Part shown: piece after piece, positions 1-9,638 of the stretch
Layout of the letters: every line of letters begins with the position of its first letter
Numbering within the stretch: the first letter of the stretch is position 1
Assembly (NCBI RefSeq): GCF_900156605.1
Contig: NZ_FTOA01000005.1
Span: forward strand, 410,984-474,983
Reading direction: 5' to 3'
Origin: Insolitispirillum peregrinum
Lineage (GTDB): Bacteria; Pseudomonadota; Alphaproteobacteria; Rhodospirillales; Rhodospirillaceae
DNA length: 64,000 nt
The notes under the pieces: generated by a model
Database searches by the model: none
Told to the model about the DNA's origin: nothing
What the model saw: only the letters and a program-made list of their open reading frames with translations
Position numbers and translations under genes: made by a program

Positions 1-855
1 CTGGGCTATGTGGCGTTCTATGCGGTGGGGGCCTATTCCTACGCGTTGATCGCCACGCACTTTGGCTGGTCGTTCTGGATTTGTCTGCCGCTGGCCGGTC
101 TGTTTGCCGCTTTCTTCGGGGTGGTGCTGGGCTTCCCGGTGCTGCGTCTGCGCGGTGACTATCTGGCGATTGTCACCCTCGGGTTCGGGGAAATCATTCG
201 CGTGATCCTGATCAACTGGGGTCCGGTGACCGGCGGCCCGAACGGGATCGGCGGCATTCCGGCCATTTCGTTCTTCGGGATCGAGTTTTCGCGCGGCGAA
301 GGTGGCTTTGCCAGTGATTTCGGGCTGGAATACAGCTCGATGCACAAAATCATCTTCCTGTACTTCGTCATTCTCGGGATGGCAGTTCTGACCAACCTGT
401 TCACCCAGAGAATGCGCAAGCTGCCCGCCGGGCGGGCGTGGGAAGCCCTGCGCGAAGATGAAATTGCCTGCCGCTCGCTGGGGATCAACCCGACCAACAT
501 CAAACTGTCGGCTTTTGCGCTGGGGGCGATGTTTGGTGGCTTTGCCGGGTCGTTCTTTTCGGTGCGTGCCGGGTTCATCAGCCCGGAAAGCTTTACCTTT
601 ATTGAATCGGCAGTGATTCTGGCCATCGTCGTGCTGGGCGGCATGGGGAGCCAGATGGGGGTGGTGATGGCTGCGGCCCTGATCGTCCTGCTGCCGGAAA
701 CGTTCCGTCAGTTCGCGGAATACCGCATGCTGGCCTTTGGGGTGGCGATGGTTCTGATCATGGTATGGCGTCCGCGCGGGCTGCTGGCGTTCCGTGAACC
801 GACCATTCGTCTGCACCCGAAAGACCATCAGGCTTCGGTGAAGGAGGCTGCATAA
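1..855 (+). CDS. livM: Branched-chain amino acid ABC transporter permease LivM (5' end missing)
   Basis: Inner-membrane permease of a branched-chain amino acid (HAAT family) ABC importer. The reading frame is open from base 1, so the start codon lies outside the window; 284 residues are visible against a usual 310-420. Several hydrophobic segments and the LivM-type cytoplasmic loop with [19 protein letters not shown] are present, followed by the GGMGSQMG stretch near the C-terminus. The stop overlaps the livG start by one base (TAATG), so the two are translationally coupled. livH is expected just upstream. Confidence 0.93.
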   Translation: MGYVAFYAVGAYSYALIATHFGWSFWICLPLAGLFAAFFGVVLGFPVLRLRGDYLAIVTLGFGEIIRVILINWGPVTGGPNGIGGIPAISFFGIEFSRGEGGFASDFGLEYSSMHKIIFLYFVILGMAVLTNLFTQRMRKLPAGRAWEALREDEIACRSLGINPTNIKLSAFALGAMFGGFAGSFFSVRAGFISPESFTFIESAVILAIVVLGGMGSQMGVVMAAALIVLLPETFRQFAEYRMLAFGVAMVLIMVWRPRGLLAFREPTIRLHPKDHQASVKEAA

Positions 856-1745
856 TGGTGTTCCAGAGCTTGGCGCGTCCGACCGATGTCAAGGTGCCGT
901 CGGACGCCCTGATGGAAGTCGAGCATCTGACGATGCGTTTCGGTGGACTGACCGCCATCGATGACCTGTCGTTCACGGCCCGCAAAAAAGAAATCACCGC
1001 CATCATCGGCCCGAACGGTGCTGGCAAGACCACGGTGTTCAACTGCCTGACCGGTTTTTACAAGCCGACCGTTGGCCGGTTGACCCTGGTCCATCCGCAA
1101 AAGGGCATCCACCTGCTGGAACGGATGGAAGGCTTCCGTATCGCCCAGCAGGCGAATGTGGCGCGTACCTTCCAGAACATTCGTCTGTTCCCGCAGATGA
1201 CGGTGCTGGAAAACCTGATCGTGGCCCAGCACAACGCCTTGATGAAGGCTTCGGCCTTTTCCCTGGCGGGCCTGACCTTCCTGCCGCGCTACTCCAGTGC
1301 CGAAAAGGAAGCGGTGGAGCTGGCAAAGTACTGGCTGAACAAGGTCGGTCTGTATGACCGCGCCGACTGGGAAGCCGGGAACCTGCCCTATGGTGACCAG
1401 CGTCGGCTGGAAATCTGCCGTGCGATGTGCATCCGTCCGGTCCTGCTGTGTCTGGACGAACCTGCCGCCGGTCTGAACCCGCGTGAATCCCTGCAGCTGA
1501 ACGACCTGCTGCTGGGCATTCGCGAGAGTGAGGGCGTCGGCATCCTGCTGATCGAGCATGACATGAGCGTGGTGATGGAAATTTCCGACCACATCGTCGT
1601 GCTGGACCATGGTCGCAAGATTTCTGACGGGACGCCGGAGTTTGTCCGCAACGACCCGACGGTGATCAAGGCGTACCTGGGCGAAGAAGAAGACGAAGAG
1701 CTGCCCACCGAGGTGGCTCAGGATCTGGCAGGAGGAGCGGCCTGA
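855..1745 (+). CDS. livG: Branched-chain amino acid ABC transporter ATP-binding protein LivG
   Basis: One of the two cytoplasmic ATPases of the liv importer, 296 residues. Walker A GPNGAGKTT lies near residues 52-60, the LivG-type degenerate signature LPYGDQRRLEI near 177, and Walker B with LCLDEPAAGLNP near 198. The C-terminus has an acidic tail (EEEDEELP) beyond the usual LivG end. It starts inside the livM stop and ends in the livF start (TGATG), so livM-livG-livF form one operon. The ATG is preceded by AAGGAGG about 8 bases upstream. Confidence 0.95.
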   Translation: MVFQSLARPTDVKVPSDALMEVEHLTMRFGGLTAIDDLSFTARKKEITAIIGPNGAGKTTVFNCLTGFYKPTVGRLTLVHPQKGIHLLERMEGFRIAQQANVARTFQNIRLFPQMTVLENLIVAQHNALMKASAFSLAGLTFLPRYSSAEKEAVELAKYWLNKVGLYDRADWEAGNLPYGDQRRLEICRAMCIRPVLLCLDEPAAGLNPRESLQLNDLLLGIRESEGVGILLIEHDMSVVMEISDHIVVLDHGRKISDGTPEFVRNDPTVIKAYLGEEEDEELPTEVAQDLAGGAA

Positions 1746-2458
1746 TGCTTGAGGTTCGCGGCGTACATACCTTCTATGGCCAGATCGAAGCCCTGAAGGG
1801 GATCGACGTTACGGTCAACGAAGGGGAGATCGTGACTCTGATCGGCTCCAACGGGGCCGGAAAGACCACGCTGTTGATGACCATCTGCGGCAGCCCGCGG
1901 GCCGCCAAGGGGACCATCACCTTTGAAGGGCGTGACATCACCCGCATGCCGACCCACCATCTGGTGGGCACCGGCATTGCGCAGTCACCGGAAGGCCGGC
2001 GCATTTTCCCGCGCATGACCGTCTATGAAAACTTGCAGATGGGGGCCTTGCGCACCGATCCCAAGTATTTCAAGCAAGACCTGGACATGGTTTACAGCCT
2101 GTTCCCCCGTTTGCAGGAACGTCAGGAACAGCGCGGTGGCACCCTGTCCGGCGGTGAACAGCAGATGCTGGCCATCGGGCGCGCCCTGATGAGCCGTCCG
2201 CGTCTGTTGCTGCTCGACGAGCCGTCCCTCGGGCTGGCTCCGATGGTGGTGCGGCAGATTTTTGACGTGATCAAGGAAATCAACCGTCGGGACAAGATGA
2301 CGGTGTTCCTGGTCGAACAGAATGCCTTTCACGCCCTGAAGCTGGCGCACCGGGCCTATGTGATGGTCAACGGTGTGATCACCCTGCAGGGGTCCGGGCA
2401 GGAACTGCTGGCCAACCCGGAAATCCGGGCGGCCTATCTGGAAGGGGGATCGCACTAA
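1745..2458 (+). CDS. livF: Branched-chain amino acid ABC transporter ATP-binding protein LivF
   Basis: Second ATPase of the liv importer, 237 residues, the normal LivF length. Walker A GSNGAGKTT is near residues 36-44, the signature LSGGEQQM near 136, and Walker B LLLLDEPSLGLAP near 157. Its start overlaps the livG stop and its stop overlaps the next start (TAATG), so coupling continues into the DUF6867 gene. The Walker A lysine is intact, unlike in the second LivF-type protein of this window. Confidence 0.95.
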   Translation: MLEVRGVHTFYGQIEALKGIDVTVNEGEIVTLIGSNGAGKTTLLMTICGSPRAAKGTITFEGRDITRMPTHHLVGTGIAQSPEGRRIFPRMTVYENLQMGALRTDPKYFKQDLDMVYSLFPRLQERQEQRGGTLSGGEQQMLAIGRALMSRPRLLLLDEPSLGLAPMVVRQIFDVIKEINRRDKMTVFLVEQNAFHALKLAHRAYVMVNGVITLQGSGQELLANPEIRAAYLEGGSH

Positions 2459-2808
2459 TGGAGCATGTCAACCTTCTGGGCGGCAATCTGCTGACCTTCA
2501 TCCTGTTTACCGGGATTGCGGGCGGCTGGCTGGCGTTCATGACCGGCAACGCGCTGGCGGCGACGTGGCGTCCGCTGTGGCAGGCCATTCCCTATGCTGT
2601 TCTGCTGGGTGCGGCGGAACGGTTTTTCAACTATGCCCTGTTCCGTGGGGATTTGCTGTCGTTCAGCGGCTTCCTGATTGATACGGCATTGTTGATGTTG
2701 ATCGCGGTTGGATCCTATCGCGTGACCCTGTCGCGCAAGATGGTTCTGCAATATCCGTGGCATTACGAGCGCGCCGGCCTGTTCGGCTGGCGGGCCAAGG
2801 GTCGGTAA
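2458..2808 (+). CDS. DUF6867 family small membrane protein of the liv operon
   Basis: Small inner-membrane protein of 116 residues with about three hydrophobic segments (roughly residues 8-30, 42-62 and 72-92) and a basic, aromatic C-terminus (YPWHYERAGLFGWRAKGR). I recognise it as the DUF6867 type often found straight after livF in alphaproteobacteria; its function is not established. Its start overlaps the livF stop, which ties it to the transporter operon, and a strong terminator follows. A role as an accessory or assembly subunit of the importer is only inference. Confidence 0.75.
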   Translation: MEHVNLLGGNLLTFILFTGIAGGWLAFMTGNALAATWRPLWQAIPYAVLLGAAERFFNYALFRGDLLSFSGFLIDTALLMLIAVGSYRVTLSRKMVLQYPWHYERAGLFGWRAKGR

Positions 2809-2817
2809 CGGCCTGTC

Positions 2818-2866
2818 GGGACCGGCCGTGCACAGACTTTCATCACGGTCGGTCCCTGCATCTTTT
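2818..2866 (+). terminator. Rho-independent terminator after the liv permease/ATPase operon
   Basis: Arms 2818-2830 and 2844-2856 pair over 13 bases with one G-U, around a 13-base loop, and a T run follows at 2861-2865. It separates the liv operon from the binding-protein gene. Confidence 0.8.
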
Positions 2867-2916
2867 TGATGCGGGTTTTGTTGATAAAGCCTTGTTTTTC
2901 CAGACGCATTGCGTCA

Positions 2917-2932
2917 CACTGTTGAAACAGTG
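2917..2932. promoter_or_regulatory. Palindrome CACTGTT-GA-AACAGTG upstream of the binding-protein gene
   Basis: Perfect 7-base arms with a 2-base spacer, in the 276-base region between the liv terminator and the substrate-binding protein gene. It could be an operator or a short hairpin. The rest of that region shows only a small CCCCG/CGGGG hairpin at 3036-3048 and a Shine-Dalgarno (AGGGAGAG) before the ATG at 3085. Confidence 0.35.
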
Positions 2933-3084
2933 CTTCACGGGCTGGGGGGTGTGCAGGGCGCTGAAAATCATATATCCGGTTGCATTTCCTTTCCGGAAAA
3001 CGCCCGCATTTTCCTGCCATCCTTGCTTGTCCATTCCCCGCTGCGGGGATGACCGATCTTTATCGAATCTAGGGAGAGCATCGT

Positions 3085-4197
3085 ATGGGTACGCTTAAGA
3101 CTGGACTGCTTGCTGCCGCTGCCACCGTCGCCCTGTTTGCCGCTGGCTCTGCCAACGCCGAGATCGTGATTGCGACCGCTGGCCCGATGACCGGCCCCTA
3201 CGCCGCCTTTGGCGAGCAGATGAAGAAGGGCGCCGAAATGGCCGTCAAGGACATCAACGCCGCTGGCGGTGTCCTGGGCGAAAAGCTGAAGCTGGAAGTC
3301 GGTGACGATGCCTGTGACCCGAAGCAGGCCGTGGCCGTTGCCAACCAGTTCGTTAACCAGGGCGTGAAATTCGTCGCCGGTCACTTCTGCTCCGGCTCGT
3401 CGATCCCGGCGTCGGCGGTGTACAACGAAGAAGGCATCGTCCAGATTTCGCCCGCTTCGACCAACCCGAAGCTGACCGAACAGAACTTCCCGCTGGTGTT
3501 CCGTACCTGTGGCCGCGATGACCAGCAGGGCATCGTTGCCGGCAAGTACATTGCTGACCACTTCAAGGGCAAGAAGATCGCCATCGTCCACGACAAGCAG
3601 GCCTATTCCAAGGGTCTGGCGGACGAAACCAAGAAGACCCTCAACGGTCTGGGCATCACCGAAGTGATCTATGAAACCATCACTCCGGGTGAAAAGGACT
3701 ACTCGGCGCTGGTGACCAAGCTGAAGCAGGCTGGCATCGAAGTCCTGTATTACGGTGGTTACCACACCGAAGCCGGCCTGATCGCGCGCCAGATGCGCGA
3801 GCAGAGCATGACCAGCACCCTGATCTCGGGTGATGCCCTGGTGACCGACGAATACTGGTCGATCACCGGCGAAGCCGGCAACGGCACCCTGATGACCTTC
3901 GGCCCGGACCCGCGCAAGTCGGAAGCCGCCTCGAAGGTGGTCGCCGAGTTCCGCAAGGACGGCTATGAGCCGGAAGGCTACACCATGTACACTTATGGTG
4001 CCATCCAGGCTTACGTGCAGGCCATTGCCGCTGCCAAGAGCACCGAAGGCGCCAAGGTGGCTGCCGCCCTGAAGAGCGGCACCTTTGATACCGTTCTGGG
4101 CAAGTTCAACTTCGATGCCAAGGGTGACGTCACGGCTCCGGGGTACGTGATGTACTCCTGGAAGGGCGGCAAGTACGGCTACGCCTCTGAAATGTAA
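3085..4197 (+). CDS. Branched-chain amino acid ABC transporter periplasmic substrate-binding protein
   Basis: Periplasmic receptor of the LivJ/LivK (Peripla_BP_6) type, 370 residues. A signal peptide spans about residues 1-25, probably cleaved after SANA, and the mature protein opens with EIVIATAGPMTGPYAAFGEQ, a hallmark of the family. The gap before it (276 bases with a terminator) and a terminator after it show a separate transcript, as expected for a receptor needed in excess over the membrane components. Codon use is strongly biased to C-ending codons, which suggests high expression. It probably serves the liv operon upstream. Confidence 0.92.
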   Translation: MGTLKTGLLAAAATVALFAAGSANAEIVIATAGPMTGPYAAFGEQMKKGAEMAVKDINAAGGVLGEKLKLEVGDDACDPKQAVAVANQFVNQGVKFVAGHFCSGSSIPASAVYNEEGIVQISPASTNPKLTEQNFPLVFRTCGRDDQQGIVAGKYIADHFKGKKIAIVHDKQAYSKGLADETKKTLNGLGITEVIYETITPGEKDYSALVTKLKQAGIEVLYYGGYHTEAGLIARQMREQSMTSTLISGDALVTDEYWSITGEAGNGTLMTFGPDPRKSEAASKVVAEFRKDGYEPEGYTMYTYGAIQAYVQAIAAAKSTEGAKVAAALKSGTFDTVLGKFNFDAKGDVTAPGYVMYSWKGGKYGYASEM

Positions 4198-4236
4198 GCT
4201 GTTTGCCGCTATCGGTAATCGCTTGCGACCGGAAAG

Positions 4237-4270
4237 CGCCCAGGGGGAAACCTCTGGGCGTTCTCTTTTT
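4237..4270 (+). terminator. Terminator after the substrate-binding protein gene
   Basis: CGCCCAG (4237-4243) pairs with CTGGGCG (4254-4260), followed by TTCTCTTTTT. Confidence 0.75.
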
Positions 4271-4294
4271 GGTGCCGTGCAATGTGGGCTGTCC

Positions 4295-4322
4295 TTGAGA
4301 TTTTTCCGCCAACCTTCTACAG
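4295..4322 (+). promoter_or_regulatory. Possible ssb promoter
   Basis: TTGAGA (4295-4300), a 16-base spacer and CTACAG (4317-4322) lie 63 bases before ssb. The -10 match is moderate. I see no alphaproteobacterial LexA box (GTTC-N7-GTTC) here. Confidence 0.3.
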
Positions 4323-4384
4323 TCCGCGCCAGTGGCAGGGCATCGTCCCTGCAGAGACGAGGCTTTTAGTGGAGTGGTCATCCT

Positions 4385-4990
4385 ATGGCTGGCAGCGTAA
4401 ACAAGGTAATCCTGATTGGGAACCTCGGGCGTGATCCCGAAGTGCGGACCACTCAGAACGGCGGCAAGATTGTCAACTTCACGCTGGCAACGTCGGAAAC
4501 GTGGAAAGACCGCCAGAGCGGCGAGCGGCGTGAAAAGACCGAATGGCACCGGGTGGCGGTGTTCAACCCCAATCTGGCCGACATTGCCGAGCGATACCTG
4601 CGCAAAGGCTCGAAGGTCTATGTCGAAGGTGCCCTGCAGACCCGCAAGTGGACCGATCAGAGCGGGCAGGAACGCTATACCACCGAAGTCGTGCTGCAGA
4701 ACTTCCGTGGCGAGCTGACCCTGCTGGACGGTCGTCCGGGGGCTGGTGGCGGCGCTGATGCCGGTGGCTATGGCGATGCGGGCTATGGCGGTGACATGGG
4801 CGGTTCGGGCAGCAGCACAGGCGGCGGTTATGGCGGCGGCAGCTATGGCGGCGGCGGCGGTGGCTTTGGCGGTGGTGCAGCCTCGGGCGGGACGCGTCCG
4901 GCGGCTGGTGGCGGCGGTCGCTCGTCTGCTGGCGGTTCGGGCTGGGATGCTCCGCCTCCGATGGATCTGGACGACGAAATTCCGTTCTGA
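4385..4990 (+). CDS. ssb: Single-stranded DNA-binding protein
   Basis: Coats single-stranded DNA during replication, repair and recombination. The 201 residues begin with [19 protein letters not shown], the start of the SSB OB fold (about 1-112, including TEWHRVAVF). A glycine-rich disordered linker follows (about 118-190), and the protein ends in the acidic tip DLDDEIPF, which recruits partner proteins. The linker is unusually rich in GGYGG-type repeats. GGAGTGG lies about 8 bases before the ATG. It is a single-gene unit between terminators and is not next to uvrA. Confidence 0.97.
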   Translation: MAGSVNKVILIGNLGRDPEVRTTQNGGKIVNFTLATSETWKDRQSGERREKTEWHRVAVFNPNLADIAERYLRKGSKVYVEGALQTRKWTDQSGQERYTTEVVLQNFRGELTLLDGRPGAGGGADAGGYGDAGYGGDMGGSGSSTGGGYGGGSYGGGGGGFGGGAASGGTRPAAGGGGRSSAGGSGWDAPPPMDLDDEIPF

Positions 4991-5002
4991 CGAAAACAGA
5001 TG

Positions 5003-5043
5003 GGCGGTGGCGCAGCTTATTTTTGCGCCACCGCCATTTCTTT
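5003..5043 (+). terminator. Terminator after ssb
   Basis: An 11-base perfect stem, 5003-5013 with 5025-5035, around an 11-base T-rich loop, followed by ATTTCTTT. Confidence 0.8.
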
Positions 5044-5384
5044 GGGCTTCTGGTGAATTTCTCCTGCATAGTCGATTGATTTCATTCGGATAAATATCCA
5101 TTCGGCGAAAGCTGAAAAAACCCGGCCTCCGGCGTCTGCACGGTTGTTCCGGGGTGGGGCGCATGGTACATTTTGCAGCCCCTTTCAGGGGGTGCGGTGC
5201 GGGGAGTCTCTCTGCCGTCCGCCAGTTTTGCTATCCGTGACCGAGGCCGTTTTCTGACGGATTTTTCTCTGGTCTGCTGTCCCCCGGCCGGTGTGCCGGA
5301 TTGTCTGGTTACGCATGCCCCGCATGGGGGTGCGGTCAGCCCGTCCGCTTGCCATATCGCGCCATAGAACCCGAGCTATCAGCC
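5044..5384. other. Intergenic region before gyrA with no clear gene
   Basis: About 340 bases between the ssb terminator and the chosen gyrA start. It contains two CATTCGG copies near 5087-5106 around a GGAT-AAAT-ATCC palindrome, but I cannot place a convincing -35/-10 pair. An open frame at 5173-5367 has no family resemblance or ribosome binding site and is not called. Confidence 0.4.
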
Positions 5385-8186
5385 TTGACCGATACGCCCC
5401 TTACTCCGCCAGCACTGCCGACCCCTTCGGATCAGGACATCACCCCGGTAACCATCGAAGACGAGATGAAGCGCTCGTACCTCGACTATGCCATGAGCGT
5501 GATTGTCTCCCGCGCGCTGCCCGATGTGCGCGATGGCCTGAAGCCGGTGCACCGCCGTATCCTGTACGCGATGAAGGAGGGCGGCTACGACTTCAACAAG
5601 CCGTATAAAAAGTCGGCCCGTATCGTCGGGGACGTGATGGGTAAGTATCACCCGCACGGCGACAGCGCGATCTATGATGCCATGGTTCGCATGGCGCAGG
5701 ATTTTTCCATGCGCCTGCCACTGATCGACGGTCAGGGGAACTTTGGCTCGATGGACGGCGACCCGCCGGCCGCCATGCGGTATACCGAAGCCCGCATGGC
5801 CCGGACGGCGCATTCCCTGCTGGATGACATCGACAAGGAAACGGTCAACTTTCAGGCCAACTATGACGAAAGCACCCTCGAGCCGGTGGTGCTGCCTGCC
5901 CGCTTCCCCAACCTGCTGGTCAACGGCGCAGGCGGGATTGCGGTGGGGATGGCCACCAACATTCCGCCGCACAATCTGGGCGAAGTGATTGATGCCTGCT
6001 GTGCATTGATCGATACCCCGGACCTGAGCGAAGACGAGGTGATGCGCATCATCCCCGGTCCGGATTTCCCGACCGGCGGCATCATTCTGGGTCGTGGCGG
6101 CATCCGCTCGGCCTATACCACCGGACGCGGCTCGATCATCCTGCGCGGCAAGGCGGAAATCGAAGAAATCCGTGCCGGGCGCGAAGCGATCGTCGTTACC
6201 GAAGTGCCCTATCAGGTCAACAAGGCCTCGATGATCGAAAAGATCGCCGAGCTGGTGCGCGACAAGCGCATCGAAGGCATCTCGGACATCCGCGATGAGT
6301 CTGACCGTCGCGGCGTGCGGGTGGTGGTCGAAATCAAGCGCGATGCGGTGCCCGAGGTGGTGCTGAACCAGCTGTACCGCTTTACCCCGCTGCAAACCTC
6401 GTTTGGCGTCAACATGCTGGCGATCAACGGTGGTCGCCCGGAAATGATGCGCCTGCGGGAGATCCTGCGGGCCTTCATCGCTTTCCGCGAAGATGTCATC
6501 CGCCGCCGGACCATCTATGAACTGGGCAAGTCACGCGAACGGGCCCATGTGTTGGTCGGTCTGGGGATTGCGGTTGCCAATCTGGACGACGTGATTTCGC
6601 TGATCCGCTCGGCACCCGATCCGCAGACGGCCCGCGAACAATTGATGGGTCGCGACTGGCCGGCGGCGGACATGCAGCCGCTGATCGAGCTGATCGCCGA
6701 CCCGGAATATCAGGTGGTGGACTCCCGCTATCGACTGTCGGAGGCTCAGGCCCGAGCCATTCTGGAACTGCGCCTGCACCGCCTGACCGGTCTGGAGCGC
6801 GACAAGATTCACGAAGAATTGCGCGGGATCGGCGGGGATATCGAGGAATTCCTGCACATTCTCGGCTCGCACGACCGCCTGTATGAAATTCTGCGCGGCG
6901 AACTGGTGGAAATGCGTGACGCCTACGCCACGCCGCGCCGGACCGCCCTCGAAGAGTCCGAGTTTGAACACGACATCGAAGACCTGATTGCCCGCGAAGA
7001 CATGGTGGTGACGGTGACCAACACCGGCTACATCAAGCGCGTGCCGCTATCGACCTATCGCGCCCAAAAGCGTGGCGGCAAGGGCCGCAGCGGGATGGCG
7101 ACCAAGGAAGAAGACTTCGTTACCTCGCTGTTCATCGCCAACACCCATTCTCCGATGCTGTTCTTCTCCACCTCGGGGATGGTCTACAAGATGAAGGTCT
7201 ATCGCCTGCCGCTGGGGACACCCACCAGCCGTGGCAAGGCGCTGGTCAACCTGCTGCCGATTCAGGAAGGCGAAACCATCGCCACCGTGATGGCTCTGCC
7301 GGAGGATGAGGAAAGCTGGAGCAACCTGCATGTGATGTTCTCGACCTCCACCGGGAATGTTCGCCGCAACCTGCTGTCGGATTTCACCAACGTGATGTCG
7401 AACGGCAAGATCGCGATGAAGCTGGAAGAGGGCGGCGAGCGTCTGGTGGGTGTTGCCACCTGTACCCAGGATGACGACGTGATGCTGTCTACCCGTGGCG
7501 GCAAGTGCATTCGCTTCCCGGTTGGTGATGTGCGCGTGTTCGCGGGCCGGACCTCGACCGGCGTGCGCGGCATCAGGCTGGCTGACAGCGATGAAGTGAT
7601 CTCGATGTCGATCCTGCGCCACGTCGAGTTTTCGATCGAAGAGCGGGCCGCCTATCTGCGGATGGCAGCGCAGGCGCGCCGGACCGAAGGGGCTGACAGC
7701 GAAGAACTGTTCTCGGCTGAGGATGGCGACGCTCCGGCGGCGCTGCTGGATGCCGAAACCTTCCAGCGCTTTGCCGAGCTGGACCAGTTCATTCTGACCA
7801 TCACCGAAAACGGCTTTGGCAAGCGCACCTCGGCCTATGAATACCGGGTGACTGGTCGCGGCGGTCAGGGTTTTGCCAACATCGAAATGACCGAACGCAA
7901 TGGTGCCGTCGTGGCGTCGTTCCCGATCGGGCACAGCGACCAGATCATGCTGATTTCCAACGGTGGTCAGTTGATCCGTATGGGTGTTAACGACGTGCGT
8001 ATTGCGGGCCGCAAGACGCAGGGGGTGACCCTGTTCCGCACGGCTTCGGACGAAAAGGTTGTCTCGGCAGCATGGATGCCCGAGATGGGGGATGATGACG
8101 CTGCGGATGCCGAACTGGCAGACGGGCAGGCGGCGGATGCTCAGGCAGCGGGGGAACCGACTGCCGCAAGCTCTGACGCAGAATAG
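5385..8186 (+). CDS. gyrA: DNA gyrase subunit A
   Basis: Breakage-reunion subunit of DNA gyrase, which supercoils DNA with GyrB. The N-terminal [20 protein letters not shown] block, the [10 protein letters not shown] quinolone region (Ser and Asp at the sensitive positions) and AAMRYTE with the catalytic tyrosine are all present. The C-terminal wheel contains the GyrA box QKRGGKG. I chose TTG at 5385 (933 residues) because it gives a start like other alphaproteobacterial GyrA proteins. It has no good Shine-Dalgarno, and the frame is open back to 5301; ATG 5466 would cut conserved residues. coaD follows after 9 bases. Confidence 0.93.
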   Translation: MTDTPLTPPALPTPSDQDITPVTIEDEMKRSYLDYAMSVIVSRALPDVRDGLKPVHRRILYAMKEGGYDFNKPYKKSARIVGDVMGKYHPHGDSAIYDAMVRMAQDFSMRLPLIDGQGNFGSMDGDPPAAMRYTEARMARTAHSLLDDIDKETVNFQANYDESTLEPVVLPARFPNLLVNGAGGIAVGMATNIPPHNLGEVIDACCALIDTPDLSEDEVMRIIPGPDFPTGGIILGRGGIRSAYTTGRGSIILRGKAEIEEIRAGREAIVVTEVPYQVNKASMIEKIAELVRDKRIEGISDIRDESDRRGVRVVVEIKRDAVPEVVLNQLYRFTPLQTSFGVNMLAINGGRPEMMRLREILRAFIAFREDVIRRRTIYELGKSRERAHVLVGLGIAVANLDDVISLIRSAPDPQTAREQLMGRDWPAADMQPLIELIADPEYQVVDSRYRLSEAQARAILELRLHRLTGLERDKIHEELRGIGGDIEEFLHILGSHDRLYEILRGELVEMRDAYATPRRTALEESEFEHDIEDLIAREDMVVTVTNTGYIKRVPLSTYRAQKRGGKGRSGMATKEEDFVTSLFIANTHSPMLFFSTSGMVYKMKVYRLPLGTPTSRGKALVNLLPIQEGETIATVMALPEDEESWSNLHVMFSTSTGNVRRNLLSDFTNVMSNGKIAMKLEEGGERLVGVATCTQDDDVMLSTRGGKCIRFPVGDVRVFAGRTSTGVRGIRLADSDEVISMSILRHVEFSIEERAAYLRMAAQARRTEGADSEELFSAEDGDAPAALLDAETFQRFAELDQFILTITENGFGKRTSAYEYRVTGRGGQGFANIEMTERNGAVVASFPIGHSDQIMLISNGGQLIRMGVNDVRIAGRKTQGVTLFRTASDEKVVSAAWMPEMGDDDAADAELADGQAADAQAAGEPTAASSDAE

Positions 8187-8195
8187 GGGGCATGA

Positions 8196-8702
8196 ATGGT
8201 CGAGCGTATTGGCGTCTATCCGGGAACTTTTGACCCGATTACCAACGGGCATCTGGATATCATCCAGCGGGCGGCAAAAATGCTCGACCATCTGGTGGTC
8301 GGGGTGGCAATCAACGCCGGAAAGGGGCCGCTGTTCAATCTGGAAGAGCGGGTTGCCCTGACCCGGGAAGCCATTGCCACCCTGCCAGTCAACGGTACCC
8401 GCATCGACGTGAAACCCTTTGAGGGTTTACTGATGGATTTCGCCGCCGAACAGCACGCCCGCGTGGTGGTTCGCGGGCTGCGGGCAGTGTCGGATTTCGA
8501 ATATGAATTCCAGATGGCCGGAATGAATGCCCGCCTCAATCCGACCATCGAAACCGTTTTCCTGATGGCCTCGGAACGCTGCCAGTTCATTTCTTCGCGC
8601 TTTGTGAAGGAGATCGGGCGACTGGGGGGCAACATCGACAGTTTTGTGACCGTTGGGGTCAAGGCGGCGTTGCTGAAGCGTTTTGCCGAGCAGGCAGAGT
8701 GA
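8196..8702 (+). CDS. coaD: Phosphopantetheine adenylyltransferase
   Basis: Transfers AMP from ATP to 4'-phosphopantetheine, giving dephospho-CoA, the penultimate step of coenzyme A synthesis. The 168 residues match the family length. The nucleotidyltransferase motif GTFDPITNGH is at residues 9-18, with VVRGLRAVSDFEYE near 90 and ISSRFVKEI near 129. The gene follows gyrA by 9 bases and probably shares its transcript, with GGGG just before the ATG. Confidence 0.96.
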   Translation: MVERIGVYPGTFDPITNGHLDIIQRAAKMLDHLVVGVAINAGKGPLFNLEERVALTREAIATLPVNGTRIDVKPFEGLLMDFAAEQHARVVVRGLRAVSDFEYEFQMAGMNARLNPTIETVFLMASERCQFISSRFVKEIGRLGGNIDSFVTVGVKAALLKRFAEQAE

Positions 8703-8803
8703 TCTTTACCGGGGTCCGTTGCGGTATGCCCTGTTAAACTCATCGAGTTTGTGCGAAAAAAACCGTCAGCCGTTTTTTGCGCGCAATCCTCGAAGAGGGC
8801 GAA

Positions 8804-9361
8804 ATGCCTAAATTCCTGAAATTCCTCCTGGTTGGAGTATTGTTTCTGATGAGCACTGTCACCGAAGCCCCTGCGGCCCAAAAGGACGATCTGGAAAACA
8901 CCCTGTACATGGACCTGAGCTATGGTCGTGTGGTGATCCGTATGCGTCCCGATCTTGCTCCGGCACATGTGGCCCGGATCAAGGAACTGACCCGTCAGGG
9001 GTTCTATGATGGCGTGGTGTTCCACCGTGTGATCTCGGGCTTTATGGCTCAGGGTGGCGATCCGACCGGCACCGGTACCGGTGGTTCGGGCAAGAAGATT
9101 CCGGCGGAATTCTCCAAGACCGCCAAGCACCATCGCGGCACCGTGTCGATGGCCCGCGCCCAGGACCCGAATTCCGCCGACAGCCAGTTCTTCATCTGCT
9201 TTGAAGACGCTTCATTCCTCGATGGCCAGTACACCATTTGGGGCGAAGTGACCTCGGGCATGGAATTCGTCGATCAAATCAAAAAGGGCACCGGTGCCAA
9301 CGGTATGGTCGCCTATCCCGACAAGATCGTGAAGATGCAGGTTGCCGCCGACGCGAAGTAA
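8804..9361 (+). CDS. Periplasmic or secreted cyclophilin-type peptidyl-prolyl isomerase
   Basis: Catalyses cis-trans isomerisation of proline peptide bonds, here probably outside the cytoplasm. The ATG at 8804 has GAGGG just upstream and gives 185 residues with a hydrophobic signal peptide (about 1-24, ending TEAPAA). The cyclophilin core follows, with FYDGVVFHRVISGFMAQGGD and NSADSQFFICFED. An in-frame start at 8777 would add nine residues before the signal peptide and is less likely. The gene lies about 100 bases after coaD. PpiA-like and PpiB-like assignments cannot be separated by eye. Confidence 0.9.
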   Translation: MPKFLKFLLVGVLFLMSTVTEAPAAQKDDLENTLYMDLSYGRVVIRMRPDLAPAHVARIKELTRQGFYDGVVFHRVISGFMAQGGDPTGTGTGGSGKKIPAEFSKTAKHHRGTVSMARAQDPNSADSQFFICFEDASFLDGQYTIWGEVTSGMEFVDQIKKGTGANGMVAYPDKIVKMQVAADAK

Positions 9362-9421
9362 GGCGTCGTCTGGTGTTGGGGGCGTACCGCTGAAAAAAGT
9401 ACCCGATCCGAAAATAATATG

Positions 9422-9450
9422 TTGACGGATCATGGTCTTCCAAGTATGGT
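9422..9450 (+). promoter_or_regulatory. Promoter of the lysine tRNA gene
   Basis: TTGACG (9422-9427), a 17-base spacer and TATGGT (9445-9450) lie about 46 bases before the tRNA. Both hexamers and the spacing fit the housekeeping sigma factor. Confidence 0.65.
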
Positions 9451-9496
9451 GCGCCTCCCGACGCCGAGGAGGTCAAATAAACTCTCCGGTGGGTAT

Positions 9497-9572
9497 GATC
9501 TCGTAGCTCAGTTGGTAGAGCAGCTGACTTTTAATCAGCGGGTCGCGCGTTCGAGTCGCGCCGAGATCACCA
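9497..9572 (+). tRNA. tRNA-Lys (anticodon TTT)
   Basis: A 76-base cloverleaf: acceptor arms GATCTCG/CGAGATC, D arm GCTC/GAGC, anticodon arm GCTGA/TCAGC with loop CTTTTAA, T arm GCGCG/CGCGC with TTCGAGT, and a genome-encoded CCA end at 9570-9572. All stems pair. The anticodon TTT reads AAA and AAG lysine codons. Confidence 0.97.
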
Positions 9573-9575
9573 TTC

Positions 9576-9612
9576 AAAAAAGCCGCCAATCCAATGGGTT
9601 GGCGGCTTTTTT
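9576..9612 (+). terminator. Terminator of the tRNA-Lys transcript
   Basis: Arms 9576-9589 and 9599-9612 pair over 14 bases (an A run plus GCCGCCAA against TTGGCGGC plus a T run), starting four bases after the tRNA. Confidence 0.9.
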
Positions 9613-9638
9613 ATCGTTCGTCGACAGGGCGATAAAAA

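Noticed and set aside
2757..3098. Plus-strand open frame bridging the DUF6867 gene and the binding-protein gene
   Set aside because: It crosses a strong terminator and both neighbouring genes, with no Shine-Dalgarno.
5640..5700. Quinolone-resistance change in gyrA
   Set aside because: The region reads [10 protein letters not shown], with serine and aspartate at the usual sensitive positions.
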